From an uncultured Actinomycetes bacterium (GTDB lineage: Bacteria; Actinomycetota; Thermoleophilia; Solirubrobacterales; 70-9), in NCBI GenBank assembly GCA_946886425.1, contig CAMPIP010000091.1, forward strand, positions 1 to 9,183: 9,183 nt of DNA, in the 5' to 3' direction. The position numbers were made by a program, and so were the translations under genes. The notes beneath the pieces were generated by a model. That model saw only the letters and a list, made by a program, of their open reading frames with translations. It was not told where the DNA came from and made no database searches. Of the stretch, positions 7,124-9,183 are shown piece after piece. Position 1 is the first letter of the stretch. Every line of letters starts with the position of its first letter.

Positions 7124-7154
7124 CATAAGAGCCCGCCGAGCGCGGGCTCTTATG
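7124..7154. terminator. Perfect 13-bp hairpin terminator after ino1
   Basis: CATAAGAGCCCGC (7124-7136) and GCGGGCTCTTATG (7142-7154) pair perfectly around a CGAGC loop. It begins ten bases after the ino1 stop and has no U-tract. The right arm ends with the ATG of the longest possible reading frame of the next gene, which argues that the next gene starts further downstream and is transcribed separately. Confidence 0.85.
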
Positions 7155-7163
7155 CTCTGGTCC

Positions 7164-8447
7164 GTGCCCCCGGCCGAGCCGCTCTCGATCGCCCAAGTGG
7201 CGCCCTCGCGGCGGCGCGTCGAGCCCCGGGTGAGCGAGTTCGTCGAGCGGGTCTCCGACGAGCTGGAGCGGCGCGGCCACCGGGTCCTGCGGGCGACCAC
7301 CGGCGACCGCGTAAAAGGGATGCTCGGGCCCTCCTCAGGGCTCGACGTCGTCCACGTTCACGAGCCGTTCGCGCCGAGCGTCTCGGCGGCGGCGCTGCGG
7401 CACTCCTACGCGCTCAACGTCGCCACCTTCCACGCCCCGCAGGAACGGGTCCTCTCGACCCAGGTGGCGCGGCCGCTGGTCGAGGTCTTCTTCGGCCGGA
7501 TCGACGCCCGCACCGTGACCAGCGCCGAGACGGCGGCGCTGCTGGAGCGCTACTTCCCGGCCAGCTACGAGCTGGTCGAGCCGGCGGGCACCGCCGACGG
7601 CTGGGGCCGGGTCGTCGACGAGCTGGAAGCGATTTACCGGCGCCTGGTCGCCCGCCGCCACGACCCGACCGGCGACCCGGAGCTGCGGGCGCGGATCGCC
7701 AAGCGGCCGCTGATCGAGGTCGACCTGCACATGCACACCGACCACTCCGGCGACTGCGCGACCCCGGTCGAGGTGCTGCTGCAGACGGCCCGCGACCGCG
7801 GCCTCGGGGCGATCGCGATCACCGACCACAACGAGGTCTCCGGGGCGCTGGAGGCGCGGCGGATCGCCGAGGGGATGGACGACATCGAGGTGATCGTCGC
7901 CGAGGAGGTGAAGACCGCCGAGCAGGGCGAGGTGATCGGACTGTTCATCGAGGAGAAGATCCCCAAGGGGATGACGATGGCGGAGACGATCGCGGCGATC
8001 CGCGAGCAGGGCGGGCTGGTCTACGTGCCGCACCCGTTCGACCGCTTCCACTCGGTGCCGGACTACGAGCACCTGATCGAGATCATCGACGAGATCGACA
8101 TCCTCGAGGTCTTCAACCCGCGGGTGGCGGTGACGGAGTTCAACGAAGAGGCGATGCGGTTCGCCCACAAGTACCGGATCGTCTCCGGGGCCGGTTCCGA
8201 CAGCCACGTCGCCCAGGGGCTGGGCAGCGTCCGCACCCGGATCCACGACTTCGAGGGGCCGGCCGAGTTCCTCGAGGCGATGCGGGACGCCGACATCACT
8301 CGCAAGCACAAGAACCTCGTCTACGTGCAGACCCTCAAGTTCCTGCAGACGACCGGGCGGCCGAAGGCGCCGAAACGGCGGGTCCCGAACGCCAAACCGG
8401 CCCGCGGCGGCAAGCCCCGCAAACGACGCTCGGCGAGCAAGAGCTGA
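7164..8447 (+). CDS. Fusion of a truncated GT-B (PimA-like) N-lobe with a PHP-family metal-dependent phosphoesterase
   Basis: From GTG 7164 the protein has 427 residues. Residues 8-140 resemble the N-terminal lobe of GT4 glycosyltransferases, particularly PimA: a first strand SIAQVAPS (8-15), then HVHEPFAPS (64-72) and ATFHA (87-91). The family's glycine-rich acceptor loop is absent, and so is nearly all of the nucleotide-sugar-binding C-lobe; only a helix like its last one, WGRVVDELEAIYRRL (147-161), remains. Residues 184-384 form a PHP domain with a full metal set: H189 and H191 in DLHMH, D221 and H222 in TDHN, E247, H290 in PHPF, N318, and D346 and H348 in GSDSH. The last 30 residues are strongly basic. 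PHP enzymes cleave phosphoesters, as in histidinol phosphatase and TrpH/RNase AM. The substrate is unknown; nucleic acid or phosphoinositide are options. ATG 7152 is an alternative start but lies inside the terminator arm. TATGCT at 7151-7156 would support a leaderless GTG. Confidence 0.85.
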   Translation: MPPAEPLSIAQVAPSRRRVEPRVSEFVERVSDELERRGHRVLRATTGDRVKGMLGPSSGLDVVHVHEPFAPSVSAAALRHSYALNVATFHAPQERVLSTQVARPLVEVFFGRIDARTVTSAETAALLERYFPASYELVEPAGTADGWGRVVDELEAIYRRLVARRHDPTGDPELRARIAKRPLIEVDLHMHTDHSGDCATPVEVLLQTARDRGLGAIAITDHNEVSGALEARRIAEGMDDIEVIVAEEVKTAEQGEVIGLFIEEKIPKGMTMAETIAAIREQGGLVYVPHPFDRFHSVPDYEHLIEIIDEIDILEVFNPRVAVTEFNEEAMRFAHKYRIVSGAGSDSHVAQGLGSVRTRIHDFEGPAEFLEAMRDADITRKHKNLVYVQTLKFLQTTGRPKAPKRRVPNAKPARGGKPRKRRSASKS

Positions 8448-9109
8448 TGCAGGGCGGCCGCGCGAAAGGAGCCACGCCCGGGCCGTCAAAGAACGCTGGG
8501 CAGATGCGAAGCCTCGACGACGAGATCCGCGAGAAGTACCTGGAGCGCGCGATTCGCGAGCTCAACCAGGTCAGCCGCGAGATCCAGGAGTGCCATCACT
8601 GCCCGCGCGGCAAGCTGATGCCCGTGCTCGGCTCCGGCCACCCGCAGGCCGACATCTTCATGCTCAAGCACGCGCCGATGAGCTCGGAGGTCGAGGAGGG
8701 CGTCGCCTTCTACGGCCGCTCCGGCAACGCCCTGATGAAAAGCTTCAAACGGCTCGGGATCGACCCCCTGGTCGTCTACGGCACCCTCTGCGTCAAGTGC
8801 CCGATCGCCGAGCCCGACCTGGCCGCCCAGGAGTGCGTCGCCCGCCTCGCCGAGGAGCTGGCGATCGTCCAGCCGAAGATCCTCGTCGTGATGGGCGAAC
8901 CGGCCCTCCGCGTCCTCAACGGCCTAGCCATTCCCCTCTCCCGCCCGGTCGAGCAGCGCGAGGGCGACATCCAAGCCTTCACCCCGACCATCGACGCCCT
9001 CTACGTCCCCGACATCGACGACTCGCTCGACGAGGAGGGAGCCAAGCAGCGCTTCTGGCGCGCTTTCCGAACGCTCGGCGAGTGGTACGAGGACCTGCCG
9101 CCGTACTGA
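8447..9109 (+). CDS. Uracil-DNA glycosylase superfamily protein, family 4-like with degenerate catalytic motifs
   Basis: This 220-residue protein has the outline of iron-sulfur UDGs: CHHC at 49-52 and later C118 in CVKC and C130 in QEC give four candidate 4Fe-4S ligands. GHPQADIFML (64-73), the YGRSG segment (89-93), VYGTLCVKC (110-118) and QPKILVVMGEPAL (142-154) follow the family 4 order. Two expected active-site motifs are missing. The GEAPG segment reads KHAPM at 74-78, and the C-terminal HPS/HPA histidine motif is replaced by TPTIDALYVPDIDD (179-192). It may act on an unusual lesion, bind without cutting, or be inactive. The ATG overlaps the stop of the PHP gene as TGATG, so translation is coupled and the two products may cooperate. 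M20 (ATG 8504) is an alternative start; the first 20 residues are low-complexity and basic. Confidence 0.82.
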   Translation: MQGGRAKGATPGPSKNAGQMRSLDDEIREKYLERAIRELNQVSREIQECHHCPRGKLMPVLGSGHPQADIFMLKHAPMSSEVEEGVAFYGRSGNALMKSFKRLGIDPLVVYGTLCVKCPIAEPDLAAQECVARLAEELAIVQPKILVVMGEPALRVLNGLAIPLSRPVEQREGDIQAFTPTIDALYVPDIDDSLDEEGAKQRFWRAFRTLGEWYEDLPPY

Positions 9110-9124
9110 CGGACGCCAGAAGTG

Positions 9125-9173
9125 GAGTTGGTGGGAGTTTTCCTCGCTATGCGGGGATAAGTCACACCAACTC
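9125..9173. repeat. Nested inverted repeats downstream of the UDG-like gene
   Basis: An outer perfect pair, GAGTTGGTG (9125-9133) and CACCAACTC (9165-9173), encloses an inner pair, TCCTCGC (9141-9147) and GCGGGGA (9151-9157), with a TAT loop and one G-U. As RNA this folds into a two-tier stem-loop. It starts 15 bases after the UDG-like stop and ends three bases before a GGAGG. It could be a terminator, a structured leader of the next gene, or an operator; the window ends too soon to decide. Confidence 0.5.
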
Positions 9174-9175
9174 GC

Positions 9176-9180
9176 GGAGG
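9176..9180 (+). promoter_or_regulatory. Probable ribosome-binding site of a gene beginning beyond the right edge
   Basis: GGAGG lies at the very end of the window. With normal spacing a start codon would fall just past 9183. This is a guess from the motif alone. Confidence 0.35.
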
Positions 9181-9183
9181 TAC

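Noticed and set aside
5873..7300. Minus-strand open frame of 475 codons opposite ino1
   Set aside because: Shadow of ino1 third-position GC bias. It runs through the terminator hairpin and into the next gene and has no family motif.
7335..8489. Minus-strand open frame of 384 codons opposite the PHP-fusion gene
   Set aside because: Antisense shadow of low complexity; the plus-strand protein carries a complete PHP metal site.
8504..9109. ATG 8504 as the start of the UDG-like gene
   Set aside because: Possible, but the TGATG overlap at 8445-8449 gives a better explanation for initiation by coupling. Neither start has a strong ribosome-binding site.
9125..9173. tRNA or known riboswitch at the right edge
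   Set aside because: There is no cloverleaf, no T-loop sequence and no riboswitch core that I recognise; only nested stems are visible.

Overview
This is a GC-rich, densely packed bacterial chromosomal window with nine complete protein genes and one partial gene. It contains a 1D-myo-inositol-3-phosphate synthase of the actinobacterial type, a phosphatidylinositol-phosphate-synthase-like CDP-alcohol transferase, a PimA-like glycosyltransferase lobe and several start codons with no Shine-Dalgarno sequence. Together these point to an actinobacterium. I infer a deep-branching lineage such as Thermoleophilia/Solirubrobacterales, but the sequence alone does not prove it. I see no mobile element, tRNA, rRNA or CRISPR array.

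Layout. (1) 2-718, minus: the N-terminal 239 codons of dnaK, continuing off the left edge. (2) 719-926: a 208-bp, comparatively AT-rich divergent intergenic region with two overlapping promoter candidates, a three-copy GGGTAGC motif and a leader hairpin. (3) 927-2255, plus: a secreted endonuclease/exonuclease/phosphatase-fold hydrolase with a very His-rich linker. (4) A convergent hairpin terminator at 2268-2297. (5) 2302-3408, minus: an endonuclease III-like nth followed by a membrane-anchored c-type cytochrome. (6) 3443-4264, plus, divergent from nth: an alpha/beta hydrolase with an Asp nucleophile. (7) 4339-7114, plus: a phosphoinositide block made of a PAP2/Aur1-type membrane phosphatase, a PIP-synthase-like CDP-alcohol phosphotransferase and inositol-3-phosphate synthase, closed by a 13-bp perfect hairpin at 7124-7154. 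(8) 7164-9109, plus: a fusion of a truncated GT-B N-lobe to a PHP phosphoesterase, overlapping by one base (TGATG) a degenerate iron-sulfur uracil-DNA-glycosylase-like protein. (9) 9110-9183: a nested inverted repeat followed by a ribosome-binding-site-like GGAGG at the right edge, probably leading into the next gene.

How the genes may work together. Ino1 makes inositol 3-phosphate from glucose 6-phosphate. The CDP-alcohol transferase would couple it to CDP-diacylglycerol to give phosphatidylinositol phosphate. The adjacent PAP2 protein is a natural candidate to remove the phosphate and give PI. The next gene carries what looks like the N-lobe of the PI mannosyltransferase PimA, with most of its catalytic C-lobe gone and a phosphoesterase domain in its place. 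The most interesting parts of the window are this candidate PIP phosphatase, the GT-B/PHP chimera, and the UDG-like protein lacking the usual catalytic motifs. The flanking dnaK, hydrolase, nth and cytochrome genes look unrelated to this pathway.
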